A stretch of DNA of 64,000 nucleotides from Actinoplanes lobatus (GTDB taxonomy: Bacteria > Actinomycetota > Actinomycetes > Mycobacteriales > Micromonosporaceae): contig NZ_JACHNC010000001.1 in assembly GCF_014205215.1 (NCBI RefSeq), forward strand, positions 4,779,001 to 4,843,000, written 5' to 3'. Below are positions 8,038 to 16,033 of this stretch, piece by piece. The notes below the pieces were generated by a model, which was given only the letters and a program-made list of their open reading frames with translations, was not told the DNA's origin and made no database searches. Both the position numbers and the translations under genes were made by a program. Each line of letters begins with the position of its first letter. Within the stretch, counting starts at the first letter, position 1.

Positions 8038-9168
8038 TCAGGCCCGCAGCAGGCGGGCGTTGAGCGCCATGTTCGCGGCGAACTGATCGTTCACCACCTG
8101 GTGTCTCTCCAGCCGCAGTTGCACGGCCGGGTCGTAGCGGCCCAGCTTCACGAAGCCGTCGGACCACCAGCCGTTGTCGGTTCCGGTGCCGTCCACGTAG
8201 GCGTGATAGGTCTTCCCGCCGGGCCAGACCACTCTGGTCAGCAGGGCCGAGAACGCCGCCATGTCCGCCGTCGACCAGCCCTGGCCGCGGTCGTGGGCCT
8301 CCACCACGTACGTGACCACCGCATTGCCGTGGCCCACGTCCTGGCCGGGCCGTTGCGCCGAGCCCCACACGTCGCTCCAGAACCAGGCGGTCGGCTCCGC
8401 GGGATTGCGCCGCAACTGGCCGCGCAGGCGGGTGCTGATCTCGTCGACCACCGCGTTGCACCGGGCTTTACGGCCCTGGTCGGCGGTGAGGTGGGCCAGG
8501 TTCATGGCGATCAGTGCCCAGTGCGACGCCATGTGGGTGCGCTCGCGGTAGAGGTATTCCTTGGTGCCCCGGGTGTGCCACTTGTCGAAGATGTCGGTCT
8601 CGGCGAAGGCGAGCAGCCGGGCGTAGCGGGCCCGGTATCCGGCGTTGGTCAGGCCCTTCATGGCGACCAGCAGGTTCGTGCCGTAACGCCACAGGTACGA
8701 CTCGTAGAGCGGCACCTCGTCGCCGCCCTCGCCGGAGCTGCTGGACGCCCAGCCGGAGAACCGGTCCCGGAACGAGCTCTTCGGCAGCGACTTCGACGGG
8801 CGGGCCGCGGCCACCACGTTCTCCATGAACGTCAGTCCCCGGTCCAGGTAGCGGTGGTCGCCGGTGGCCCGGAACATCGCGGTGCACGCGTCGATGTCGT
8901 ACGCCAGGTCGTAGTGGTCCCGGCTGTCCGTGGACCGGCTCAGCGGGAGCCCGTTGCGCAGCGCGAAGTCCCAGCTGCGCAGATAGACCCCGGTCCAGTA
9001 GGCCACCGTCTTGATCTTCAGCGCCTCCTGCATCGAGGGCGGCGGGACCGGCATCGGGTCACGGACGTCCGGCACGTCGTCGCCCGCCGCCCGGACCAGG
9101 TGCAGCCCGGCCGCGCCGGCGACCACCGCCCCGCCGAGCGAGGCCACCAACACCGTCCGCCGCCTCAT
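8038..9168 (-). CDS. Secreted protein of unknown function, probable alpha-helical toroid
   Basis: A 376-residue protein that I do not recognise as a named family. It begins MRRRTVLVASLGGAVVAG, a Tat- or Sec-type export signal, then is rich in regularly spaced helical segments with Trp/Tyr/His (VAYWTGVYLRSWDFALR, YDLAYDIDACTAMFRATGDHRYLDRG, TDNGWWSDGFVKLGRYDP), which recalls the (alpha/alpha) barrels of polysaccharide lyases, unsaturated glucuronyl hydrolases and C5-epimerases. An extracellular role in trimming or modifying the polymer made by the surrounding operon would fit. Its ATG overlaps the stop of the O-antigen-ligase-type gene by 4 nt (ATGA), showing translational coupling. Function is open. 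Confidence 0.65.
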   Translation of the reverse strand: MRRRTVLVASLGGAVVAGAAGLHLVRAAGDDVPDVRDPMPVPPPSMQEALKIKTVAYWTGVYLRSWDFALRNGLPLSRSTDSRDHYDLAYDIDACTAMFRATGDHRYLDRGLTFMENVVAAARPSKSLPKSSFRDRFSGWASSSSGEGGDEVPLYESYLWRYGTNLLVAMKGLTNAGYRARYARLLAFAETDIFDKWHTRGTKEYLYRERTHMASHWALIAMNLAHLTADQGRKARCNAVVDEISTRLRGQLRRNPAEPTAWFWSDVWGSAQRPGQDVGHGNAVVTYVVEAHDRGQGWSTADMAAFSALLTRVVWPGGKTYHAYVDGTGTDNGWWSDGFVKLGRYDPAVQLRLERHQVVNDQFAANMALNARLLRA

Positions 9169-10373
9169 CGCGTCACCGTCGCCAACGGCGCCGCCGGAGC
9201 CCGAAACGGGGCCGGCGAGGGCGCGACCAGGGCCGCCGCGGCCGCCATCGCCGCGAACATCCAGGCCAGCCGGGAGTCGTAGTAGTCACCGGAGAACAGG
9301 CCGCTGATCGCCACGAAGACGGTCGACGCCACGGCCAGCCCGGTGAGCTGGGGACGGTGCCCGCCACCGTGGACGATCCGGGTCCACAGCAGCACCGACA
9401 GGGTGAGCAGCCCGAGACCGATCAGCCCGCCCTCGGCCGCGACCGCGATCACGTAGTTGTGTGGATACTCGACGGCCTGGTTGACGCCGATCAGGCCGTA
9501 GAAGCCGTCGATGCCGGCGCCGCCGACCGGATGGTCGGCGAAGAGGCGGACCGCGGCCATCCAGATGTCGGTCCGTCCGGAGAGATATTGTTCCTGCACG
9601 GTCTGTTCAACGAACCGTTCCTGGAAGAGGTCGGTGAACGCCGGCGGAGCCAGCGCCCAGATCAGGCCCACCGCGGCCAGTGACACCACCACCGACGCCG
9701 CGATCCCGGCGGCGCTCAGCCGGTGCCGCAGCTTGAGCAGCGCGGCGAAACCGACGACCCCACCGGCCACCAGCGTGCCGCGCGACCCGGACAGCACCGT
9801 GGCCAGCAGGAAGAGCGGGATCACCAGCAGCGGCAGCACCCGGCCGGTCAGCATGAACAGGGCGATCGCGCTGATCACGCCGAGCACCTCGATCCGGGCG
9901 AACACGTTGGGCCCGCCCCCGAAGGCCGAGTAGCGGCCCTGCTCACCCGGCCCGCTGATGAAGATGGCGGCCAGCGCGTAGACGATCGCGGCCACGAAGA
10001 ACAGCTGGAAGGCGAACCGGATGACGGTCTCCGGGTCGCAGGTCGTGTACTGGTAGGTCGCCACCAGCAGCACGCCCAGCAGCACCAGGTCCAGCACCTG
10101 CGGGCCGACCCGGGCGGCCGGCGGGGCCCACAGCCCCGAGGCGATCTGGAAGAGGAAGAACAGCAGGGCCACGATGATCCAGCCCTCCCGTCCCGCCTTC
10201 CCGCTCCTCAGCTCGGCGGAGTTCAGGATCAGGACGGCCAGCGCGACGAGCACGCCGATCACCCGCAGGTCCACCCAGGCCAGATCGACCAGCCCGGCCC
10301 GGTCCAGCGTGTACCGGCCGCCGATCGCCACGAGGATCAGCAGCAGCCCGGGGGCGAGGAACGCCCGCCTCAT
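9165..10373 (-). CDS. O-antigen ligase/polymerase-type membrane protein
   Basis: A 402-residue polytopic membrane protein with about ten to twelve hydrophobic helices. The Wzy_C/O-antigen ligase signature is visible in LSGSRGTLVAGG, then after a large outside loop TDIWMAAVRLFADHPVGGAGIDGFYG and YPHNYVIAVAAEGGLIGLG, the usual Arg/His-containing loop of this family. In a Gram-positive setting such proteins polymerise lipid-linked repeat units or ligate a finished chain to its acceptor on the outer face of the membrane. It is coupled by ATGA overlaps both upstream (flippase, 10370-10373) and downstream (9165-9168). Whether it acts as polymerase or ligase cannot be told from sequence. Confidence 0.85.
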   Translation of the reverse strand: MRRAFLAPGLLLILVAIGGRYTLDRAGLVDLAWVDLRVIGVLVALAVLILNSAELRSGKAGREGWIIVALLFFLFQIASGLWAPPAARVGPQVLDLVLLGVLLVATYQYTTCDPETVIRFAFQLFFVAAIVYALAAIFISGPGEQGRYSAFGGGPNVFARIEVLGVISAIALFMLTGRVLPLLVIPLFLLATVLSGSRGTLVAGGVVGFAALLKLRHRLSAAGIAASVVVSLAAVGLIWALAPPAFTDLFQERFVEQTVQEQYLSGRTDIWMAAVRLFADHPVGGAGIDGFYGLIGVNQAVEYPHNYVIAVAAEGGLIGLGLLTLSVLLWTRIVHGGGHRPQLTGLAVASTVFVAISGLFSGDYYDSRLAWMFAAMAAAAALVAPSPAPFRAPAAPLATVTR

Positions 10374-11635
10374 CGTTCTCTCACGAGGTTCGTCGCGATC
10401 AACGCGAACACCAGGCAGGCGCCGTACCCGGCCAGCGAACCGTAGGCCGCGCCGAGGATCCCGAGCCGCGGGATCAGCAGGATGTACGCCGCGAAGCTCA
10501 CCACGAAACCGATGATCTCGGCGGCCGACACCAGCCCACCGTGCCCCTTCGCGATCAGCAGGCCCAGGCTGACCCGGGACACCGCGTACAGGCCGGCCGC
10601 CACCACCAGCGGCAGCACGACCACCTTGGCGTCCGCGTAGTCGTGGCCGAACAGCGGCTCGATCAGCAGGTGCAGGCCACCGGCCACGACCGGGACCACC
10701 ACCAGGGCGTACGCGCCGACGGCCAGCAGGATCGGCGCGGTCCGCAGCGTCCCCTCCCGGTGCGACGCCCGCCACCGGCCCAGACGGGAGTCGGCGTAGG
10801 CCCGTACCGGCCACGCCAGCAGCTCGGTCATGGTCGCCACCGACGCGTAGTGGCCGAGCGCCGCGGTGGACGCCAGCGCCGGGATGACCAGGCGGTCCAC
10901 CCGCAGCATCGCCATGTTGGACAGCGCGGCCGGGAACAGCGCCAGGCCCTCCCGCCGGACCTGACGGTTCACCCCCGGATCGAGGGGGGTGGCGGCCGCG
11001 GTCACCGGCAGCCGCGTCCAGATCAGCATGTAGACGACGGTGGGTGTGGCGCCGGCGAACAGGTAGGCCAGGAACCACAGCTCGGGACGGGCCGCGCCGC
11101 CCACGTACAGGCCGATCAGCATGGCCAGCAGCAGCAGCGCCTCGAGGATCCGGGCCACCAGGAAGTCCCGGACCCGGCCCACCGCGATCGCGATCGACCG
11201 GGTGGCCAGGCTGGCGGCCTCGATCAGCGCGAACACCGCCAGCATGGCGACGATCACCCCGCTCGGCGTCAACCGGTTCGGCGCGGCCAGGTGCCAGATC
11301 ACCGCCCCGGCGAGAAAGACCAGACACGGTACGGCGAGCAGGCGGGCGTACGCGCGGACCGCCGGAGCGGGCGCCACGTTGTGGTAGGCGGCCACGAAGC
11401 TGCGCTCGGTGCCCATCAGCAGGACCTGGGTGGCCAGGTACACCACCTGGAGCATCAGGGCGACCTCGCCGCGGTGGGTGGGACTGAGGGACCGGACCAT
11501 CAGGATGTTGGCCGCCATCGCCACCCCACCGGTCAGCACCTGCGAGGCCAGCAGCTGTACGGACGGCTCCCGCAGCACACGTCCGGCCAGTGCCGCCCGG
11601 GCCGGCGCGGCATCCTCGACCCGCAGCTCACTCAC
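10370..11635 (-). CDS. Polysaccharide flippase (Wzx/MOP superfamily)
   Basis: A 421-residue protein with about twelve hydrophobic segments and the N-terminal pattern of oligosaccharide flippases: QLLASQVLTGGVAMAANILMVRSLSPTHRGEVALM, where the first two helices are joined by the short charged turn LSPTHRGE. It would move lipid-linked repeat units across the membrane. It starts inside the end of the Wzz/kinase-like gene (8-nt overlap) and ends with an ATGA overlap on the ligase gene, so export and polymerisation genes are translationally linked. Confidence 0.85.
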   Translation of the reverse strand: MSELRVEDAAPARAALAGRVLREPSVQLLASQVLTGGVAMAANILMVRSLSPTHRGEVALMLQVVYLATQVLLMGTERSFVAAYHNVAPAPAVRAYARLLAVPCLVFLAGAVIWHLAAPNRLTPSGVIVAMLAVFALIEAASLATRSIAIAVGRVRDFLVARILEALLLLAMLIGLYVGGAARPELWFLAYLFAGATPTVVYMLIWTRLPVTAAATPLDPGVNRQVRREGLALFPAALSNMAMLRVDRLVIPALASTAALGHYASVATMTELLAWPVRAYADSRLGRWRASHREGTLRTAPILLAVGAYALVVVPVVAGGLHLLIEPLFGHDYADAKVVVLPLVVAAGLYAVSRVSLGLLIAKGHGGLVSAAEIIGFVVSFAAYILLIPRLGILGAAYGSLAGYGACLVFALIATNLVRER

Positions 11636-13196
11636 CGCGCCGCTGCTCCTCGTCCGGAGTGGCGCTCTGCTCCTCCTCCTGGCCGGACTCCCGCTGCGCG
11701 GGCACCGCGGCCGCCTCGGCGTCCTCCGCCGGGGCCGGGGACTGCTCGATCTCCGGCTTCACCACCCGGGCCCGGCCGCGTGCCGTCCCGACCGGGGGCA
11801 GCGAGACGAACGTGTCGTCCAGGCGGGCCGCCGGCGGATCCCCGTCCAACCCGAAGATCAGGTCGGGGCTGTCCGCGCCGCCGACCTGGGCGGAGTCCTG
11901 CCAGGAGCCGCCGGTCGGCAGCTTGCGCGGCAGGGAGTTCAGCACCGCGCCGGCCAGCCGGGCGCCGACCCGTTGCAGCAGGTCGATCGACTTCTCCACA
12001 TCGGCCGTCCGGGTCCGGTTGGCCCGCACCACGAGCAGCGCGTCGTCGGTGACGTGGGCCAGCACCGACGCGTCGGCCACCCCGTGCAGGGCGGGCGCGT
12101 CCACCAGCACGATGTCGTACCGCTCGGTCAGGGTCCGGACCGTGGCCGGCAGCCGGGGGGAGGCCAGCAGCTCACCGGGGTCGGGCGCGTGCTCCCCGGC
12201 CGGGAGCACGGTCACCCGGCCGCCCAGCGAGTTCTGGAGCACGTCCGGCACGCGGGCGGTTCCGGCGAGCACCTCGGCCAGGCCGGGCGAGGCCTCCAGC
12301 GACAGATAGCGCCCGACGCCGGGCGTACGCATGTTGGCGTCGACCAGCACGACCCGCGCCCCGGTCTCGGCCATCGCTATGGCCAGCCCGCACGCCACCG
12401 CCGTAGTGCCCTCCTTCCGGCTCGCACCGGTGAGCAGCAGTGACCGGCCGCGCCGCGGGATGCCGGCGTGCGGGTCGGCGAGCACCGGCAGCAGGCTGCG
12501 CAGCCGACGGAACGCCTCGGCCAGGGCCTGATCGGGGTGGCCGTCGCGGGGCCGCCCGCCGATCGAGATGGACCCGACCGAGTCCAGGCCGAGGCGCCGC
12601 AGGTCGGCCTCGTCGGTGACGGTTCGCGCCGTCGCCTCCCGGATCGCGACCGCGACCGCCCCGATGAGCAGCCCCAGCACGGCGGCGAAGCCGGCGTTGC
12701 GGCCCAGGTTGCCCGGTTCCTCCACGGTGACCGCGTCCTGCACGATCGAGACCGCCGGGGCGGGCCCGTCCCGCGGGTCGGCCGGCGCGCCGATCTGCCG
12801 GGCCAGGCCGACCAGGACCGCCGCCGCGGTCGTGACGATCTGCCGGCTCTCCTCCTCGGTGTCGGCGACCGCCGACACCACCAGCAGGTCGGTGCCCTCA
12901 CGCACCTGCGCCGACAGGCTCTTCTGCACCTGGCCGGCGGTGACCTCGGGGCCCATCCGGTCGACCACGGCCTGGGCCACCCGAGGGCCGGTCAGCAGGG
13001 CGATGTACGAGTTGAGGCGCCGTGCCCCGGCATCCGGATCGCCGTTGCCGGCGCTGACGAAGAGGGTCAGCGACGATTTGTAGCCGGGTGACCCGGCCGC
13101 CGTCAGGCCCGCCGCGATGCCGGCCGCCACCAGCACCGGAACCACCAGCCAGAGCCATCGGCGCCGGCAGGCCCGTACGTAAGCGCGCAGTTCCAC
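11628..13196 (-). CDS. Chain-length determinant fused to BY-kinase-like domain with a degenerate P-loop
   Basis: A 522-residue fusion. The N-terminal Wzz part has membrane helices at about residues 13-31 and 170-187 with an extracellular coiled region between. The C-terminal part is the CpsD/Wzc-type tyrosine kinase fold: Walker A' VVLVDANMRTP and Walker B VLVDAPAL are intact, but the Walker A position reads TGASRKEGTTAV, without the GK[S/T] lysine found in BY-kinases. The tail after about residue 430 is Glu/Pro/Ala-rich and has no tyrosine cluster to autophosphorylate. It may therefore be a non-catalytic or differently regulated scaffold for polymer chain length. The gene begins 19 bp after the broken glycosyltransferase. 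Confidence 0.85.
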   Translation of the reverse strand: MELRAYVRACRRRWLWLVVPVLVAAGIAAGLTAAGSPGYKSSLTLFVSAGNGDPDAGARRLNSYIALLTGPRVAQAVVDRMGPEVTAGQVQKSLSAQVREGTDLLVVSAVADTEEESRQIVTTAAAVLVGLARQIGAPADPRDGPAPAVSIVQDAVTVEEPGNLGRNAGFAAVLGLLIGAVAVAIREATARTVTDEADLRRLGLDSVGSISIGGRPRDGHPDQALAEAFRRLRSLLPVLADPHAGIPRRGRSLLLTGASRKEGTTAVACGLAIAMAETGARVVLVDANMRTPGVGRYLSLEASPGLAEVLAGTARVPDVLQNSLGGRVTVLPAGEHAPDPGELLASPRLPATVRTLTERYDIVLVDAPALHGVADASVLAHVTDDALLVVRANRTRTADVEKSIDLLQRVGARLAGAVLNSLPRKLPTGGSWQDSAQVGGADSPDLIFGLDGDPPAARLDDTFVSLPPVGTARGRARVVKPEIEQSPAPAEDAEAAAVPAQRESGQEEEQSATPDEEQRRGE

Positions 13197-13215
13197 GCTG
13201 ACTTCCCCCGATTCG

Positions 13216-13934
13216 TCAGGACTGGACGGACTGCTTCTTCCGGCGTGCCGATCGGTTCAGCACCGCCTCGAACTCCTCGAACAGCAGGTCCCGGGAGAAC
13301 CTCTCGACGGCCAGCCGGTACGCGGCCTCCCGGGCCCGTTTCAGCCACACCTCGTCACGCAGGTGCCGGACCAGCTGATAACCGGCCTCGTCGGTGTCCT
13401 CCGGGTCGAGCACCAGGCCGGCCCCGGTCTCGGTGAGCAGGTCCGCCTGCCAGCCGCCGTAGTTGATGGCGATCGGCCGGGACGCGGCCAGCGCGTCGAA
13501 GAACTTGTTCGCCGAGTTGTCCCACAGCCCGCGGATCGGCCGGACCGTGCTGCTCGACATGGTGGCCGCGCCGAGGATCACCGGCAGCTCCGACTTGGGC
13601 ACCTTCTCCCACATGTGGACCACGTCGCCGAGGAGTCCCAGTTCGGCGGCGAGCGCCTTGGTCGGCTCCCACTCCTTGCCGTGGCCGACGATCAGGAACC
13701 GTATGTCCGAGTCCAGCTCGCGGGCCCGTCGCATGGCCCGGACCAGGTACTCCACGCCGTTCACCACGCCCAGCGCCCCGGTGTAGACCAGCAGCGGCCG
13801 GTCGGGGTGATGTCGGTGGTGATCACGTCCACCGTGTGCCCGCGGGCGACCAGGCGGCGGGCCTGCTCGTACGAGCGGATCCCACCGGCCATGCCCGGAT
13901 TGCAGTAGTACTGGTGGATGTAGACGATCCGCAT
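13216..13934 (-). pseudogene. Glycosyltransferase family 4, internally deleted and frameshifted
   Basis: The start, MRIVYIHQYYCNPGMAGG then RSYEQARRLVARGHTVDVITTD, is a typical WcaI-like GT4 N-terminus and reads from ATG 13934 for about 40 codons. Near 13800-13815 the reading switches to another frame that continues with RPLLVYTGALGVVNGVEYLV, the beginning of the C-terminal donor-binding domain, and runs well conserved to the stop at 13216 (GHGKEWEPTKALAAELGLLG, SNKFFDALAASRPIAINYGG-like region). About 150 residues of the N-terminal Rossmann domain that full-length (about 400-residue) relatives have are absent, and the missing length is not a multiple of three. Either a real deletion has inactivated this enzyme or the assembly collapsed here. 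The gene sits in the middle of an otherwise intact operon. Confidence 0.82.
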
Positions 13935-13940
13935 CTCGGT

Positions 13941-15044
13941 TCAGCCCTCCCGGATCGCGTCGACGACGCGTTCCCGGTCGTGTTCGGTCAACGCGGATCC
14001 GCTGGGCAGGCACACCCCGCGGCGGAACAGGTCGGCGCTGACCCCGCCGCCGCGCACCACGCAGTCCTGGAAGACCGGTTGCAGGTGCATCGGCTTCCAG
14101 GCGGGCCGGGCCTCGATGTTCCGCTGTGCGAGCCGGGCGATGAGCCGGTCCCGGTCGTCGCCGTCCACCAGTGCGCAGGTGAGCCAGTAGTTCGGGGCGC
14201 CGTAGCCGGCGACCGGCATGAAGGTGAGATCCGGCAGCGCGGCCCGGTAGTACTCGAACGTCGCCCTACGGGCCGCGATCATCTGGTCGAGCCGCTGCAC
14301 CTGGCCCCGCCCGACCGCGGCGAGCAGGTTGCTGAGCCGGTAGTTGTAGCCGACCGTCCGGTGCTCGTAGTGCGGCACCGGCTCGCGGGCCTGGGTGGAC
14401 AGGTGCCGGGCCTGCTTGGCGACCCGGCCGTCGTCGGTGACGAGCATCCCGCCGCCGCCCGTGGTGATGATCTTGTTGCCGTTGAAGGACAGCACCCCGG
14501 CCAGCCCGAACGACCCGGCCGGCTGCCCCCGGTAGGTGGCGCCCAGGGCTTCGGCGGCGTCCTCGATGAGCGGGACGCCGTACCGGTCGCAGGCCTCCAT
14601 CAGCGGGTCGTAGTCGGCGCACTGGCCGTACATGTCGACGGTGATCACCGCCCGGGGCAGCTGCCCCCGTTCGGCGCGGGCCCGCAGCTCCTCGGCGACC
14701 AGGGCCGGGTCCACGTTCCAGCTGTCCGGGGTGGAGTCCACGAACACCGGGCGGGCGCCCAGGTAGACCACCGCGTTCGCGGTCGCCACGAAGGTGAACG
14801 ACGGCACCAGCACGGTGTCGCCGCGGCGTACCCCGGCCGCGATGAGGGCCAGGTGCAGGGCGGCGGTGCCGCTGCTGAGCGCCACCGCGTGCCGTACGCC
14901 GACGACCTCGGCGACCTGCTCCTCGAAGGCGTCCAGGTCGGGGCCGACCGGGGCCACCCAGTTCGAGTCGAAGGCGTCCAGCAGGAGCTTGCGCTCCAGG
15001 TCGCTGACGTCCGGTGGGGACAGGTAGATGCGGGTGTCAGTCAT
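13941..15044 (-). CDS. DegT/DnrJ/EryC1/StrS-type sugar aminotransferase
   Basis: A 367-residue PLP-dependent aminotransferase that makes amino sugars from keto-sugar nucleotides. Signatures: ALSSGTAALHLAL for the PLP phosphate, FVDSTPDSWNVDP, the cofactor-contacting LIEDAAEALGATY and the lysine that forms the Schiff base in LSFNGNKIITTGGGGML. Length is normal. It overlaps the deacetylase gene by 8 nt at its start and ends 6 bp before the truncated glycosyltransferase. An amino sugar made here would give the FemAB/GNAT-like proteins of the same operon an amino group to acylate. Confidence 0.93.
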   Translation of the reverse strand: MTDTRIYLSPPDVSDLERKLLLDAFDSNWVAPVGPDLDAFEEQVAEVVGVRHAVALSSGTAALHLALIAAGVRRGDTVLVPSFTFVATANAVVYLGARPVFVDSTPDSWNVDPALVAEELRARAERGQLPRAVITVDMYGQCADYDPLMEACDRYGVPLIEDAAEALGATYRGQPAGSFGLAGVLSFNGNKIITTGGGGMLVTDDGRVAKQARHLSTQAREPVPHYEHRTVGYNYRLSNLLAAVGRGQVQRLDQMIAARRATFEYYRAALPDLTFMPVAGYGAPNYWLTCALVDGDDRDRLIARLAQRNIEARPAWKPMHLQPVFQDCVVRGGGVSADLFRRGVCLPSGSALTEHDRERVVDAIREG

Positions 15045-15807
15045 GGACGCGCGTCCTCACCGCCAGGATCGGCCAGGCGGGGTGCAGACCCTGCCGGTGG
15101 ATGAACATCGGATCGCCGCCGGCGTGCATGGCCGGCCGCAGGGTGGTCGCGAAACTGCGGTAGCCGGCCTCGCGGGCCACCTCCACGTCCCGCTTGCGGA
15201 AGTCGACGGCGGGGTGGCCGTACGGGGCGGCGAAGTCCCGGACCTCCACGCCCAGCTCGTCCTCGATCTCCCGTTTGGAGTCGACGATCTCCCGGGCGGC
15301 CGTGGTGTCGTCCTGGTCGGCCAGCCGGTGATGGCTGACCGTGTGCGACCCGAAGCCGAATCCGGCGGCCCGCAGCTCCCGGCAGTCCTGCCAGGTCAGG
15401 TTCCCCGGCTGCCCGACCATGCCGGAGGTGACGAAGAACATCGCCGGCACCCCCATCTCCAGCAGCACCGGCGCGGCCACGTCCCGCCAGGTCAGGTGGG
15501 CGTCGTCGAAGGACAGACAGAACACCGGCCCGGTCAGCGGGCGTTCACCGCCGAGCACCCGTAACGCCTCGTCCCAGGACACCATCGGCCCGATCGCGGA
15601 CAGCGCCCTCAGGTGGCGGCGGAAGTCGCGGGCGTACTCCGCGGAGACGTCGTGGTAGAAGGGGAAGTACAGGCCCGGGGTGCTGGGCAGGCGGCGCCGG
15701 AGCCCCGCCGCGGCCAGGATGCGACCCTGCAACCGGGGCCGGGCGCGCAGCCGGCTGCGCAGGCCCAGCTCGTTCAGGCGCCGTTTGAAGGCTGTGGGCG
15801 GCTGCAT
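15037..15807 (-). CDS. Polysaccharide deacetylase (NodB/CE4 fold)
   Basis: A 256-residue CE4-type esterase. Visible catalytic motifs are CLSFDDAHLTW (motif 1, Asp and metal Asp), FGSHTVSHHRL (motif 2, the two metal histidines) and FAAPYGHPAVD (motif 3). It removes N- or O-acetyl groups from a glycan. An upstream in-frame ATG at 15876 exists, but ATG 15807 has GGGAGGG about 10 nt before it and begins where similarity would be expected. No clear signal peptide is seen, so it may act on the lipid-linked intermediate on the cytoplasmic side. It is the first gene of the minus-strand operon that runs to 2789. Confidence 0.88.
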   Translation of the reverse strand: MQPPTAFKRRLNELGLRSRLRARPRLQGRILAAAGLRRRLPSTPGLYFPFYHDVSAEYARDFRRHLRALSAIGPMVSWDEALRVLGGERPLTGPVFCLSFDDAHLTWRDVAAPVLLEMGVPAMFFVTSGMVGQPGNLTWQDCRELRAAGFGFGSHTVSHHRLADQDDTTAAREIVDSKREIEDELGVEVRDFAAPYGHPAVDFRKRDVEVAREAGYRSFATTLRPAMHAGGDPMFIHRQGLHPAWPILAVRTRVHD

Positions 15808-16033
15808 GGGATCGGCACCCTCCCGCTCGTTCGACAGGTCACGGCCACGGGTCGTCGCCCCGTGGCCTTCACCCACGATTGCAAATGCGCGAGAGGTGCG
15901 GCAGTAGCAATTGTCATAATGAACGCGAAAGATATTCGCGTCAATTGAAAATAGGCCCGATCGGCTTCTTGCGGAATGGTCTTATGGTTGAGCATCATCG
16001 TGCCGGCCGTGCTGTAATTCGATCGGGGACCCC
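15808..16033. promoter_or_regulatory. Divergent control region of the polysaccharide operon, with inverted repeat
   Basis: This 226-bp gap is clearly richer in A+T than its surroundings and separates two divergent transcripts. It holds an inverted repeat with 7-bp arms, ACGCGAA and TTCGCGT, separated by AGATA (15923-15941), and two CAATTG hexamers (15908-15913 and 15942-15947). These are good candidates for an operator and for the promoters of both the deacetylase-led operon and the gene at 16034. No regulator gene adjoins, so the factor is unknown. Confidence 0.5.

Noticed and set aside
12002..13091. Possible extra plus-strand genes over the Wzz/kinase-like gene
   Set aside because: Frames are shadows of a protein with membrane helices and Walker motifs; none shows a family signature.
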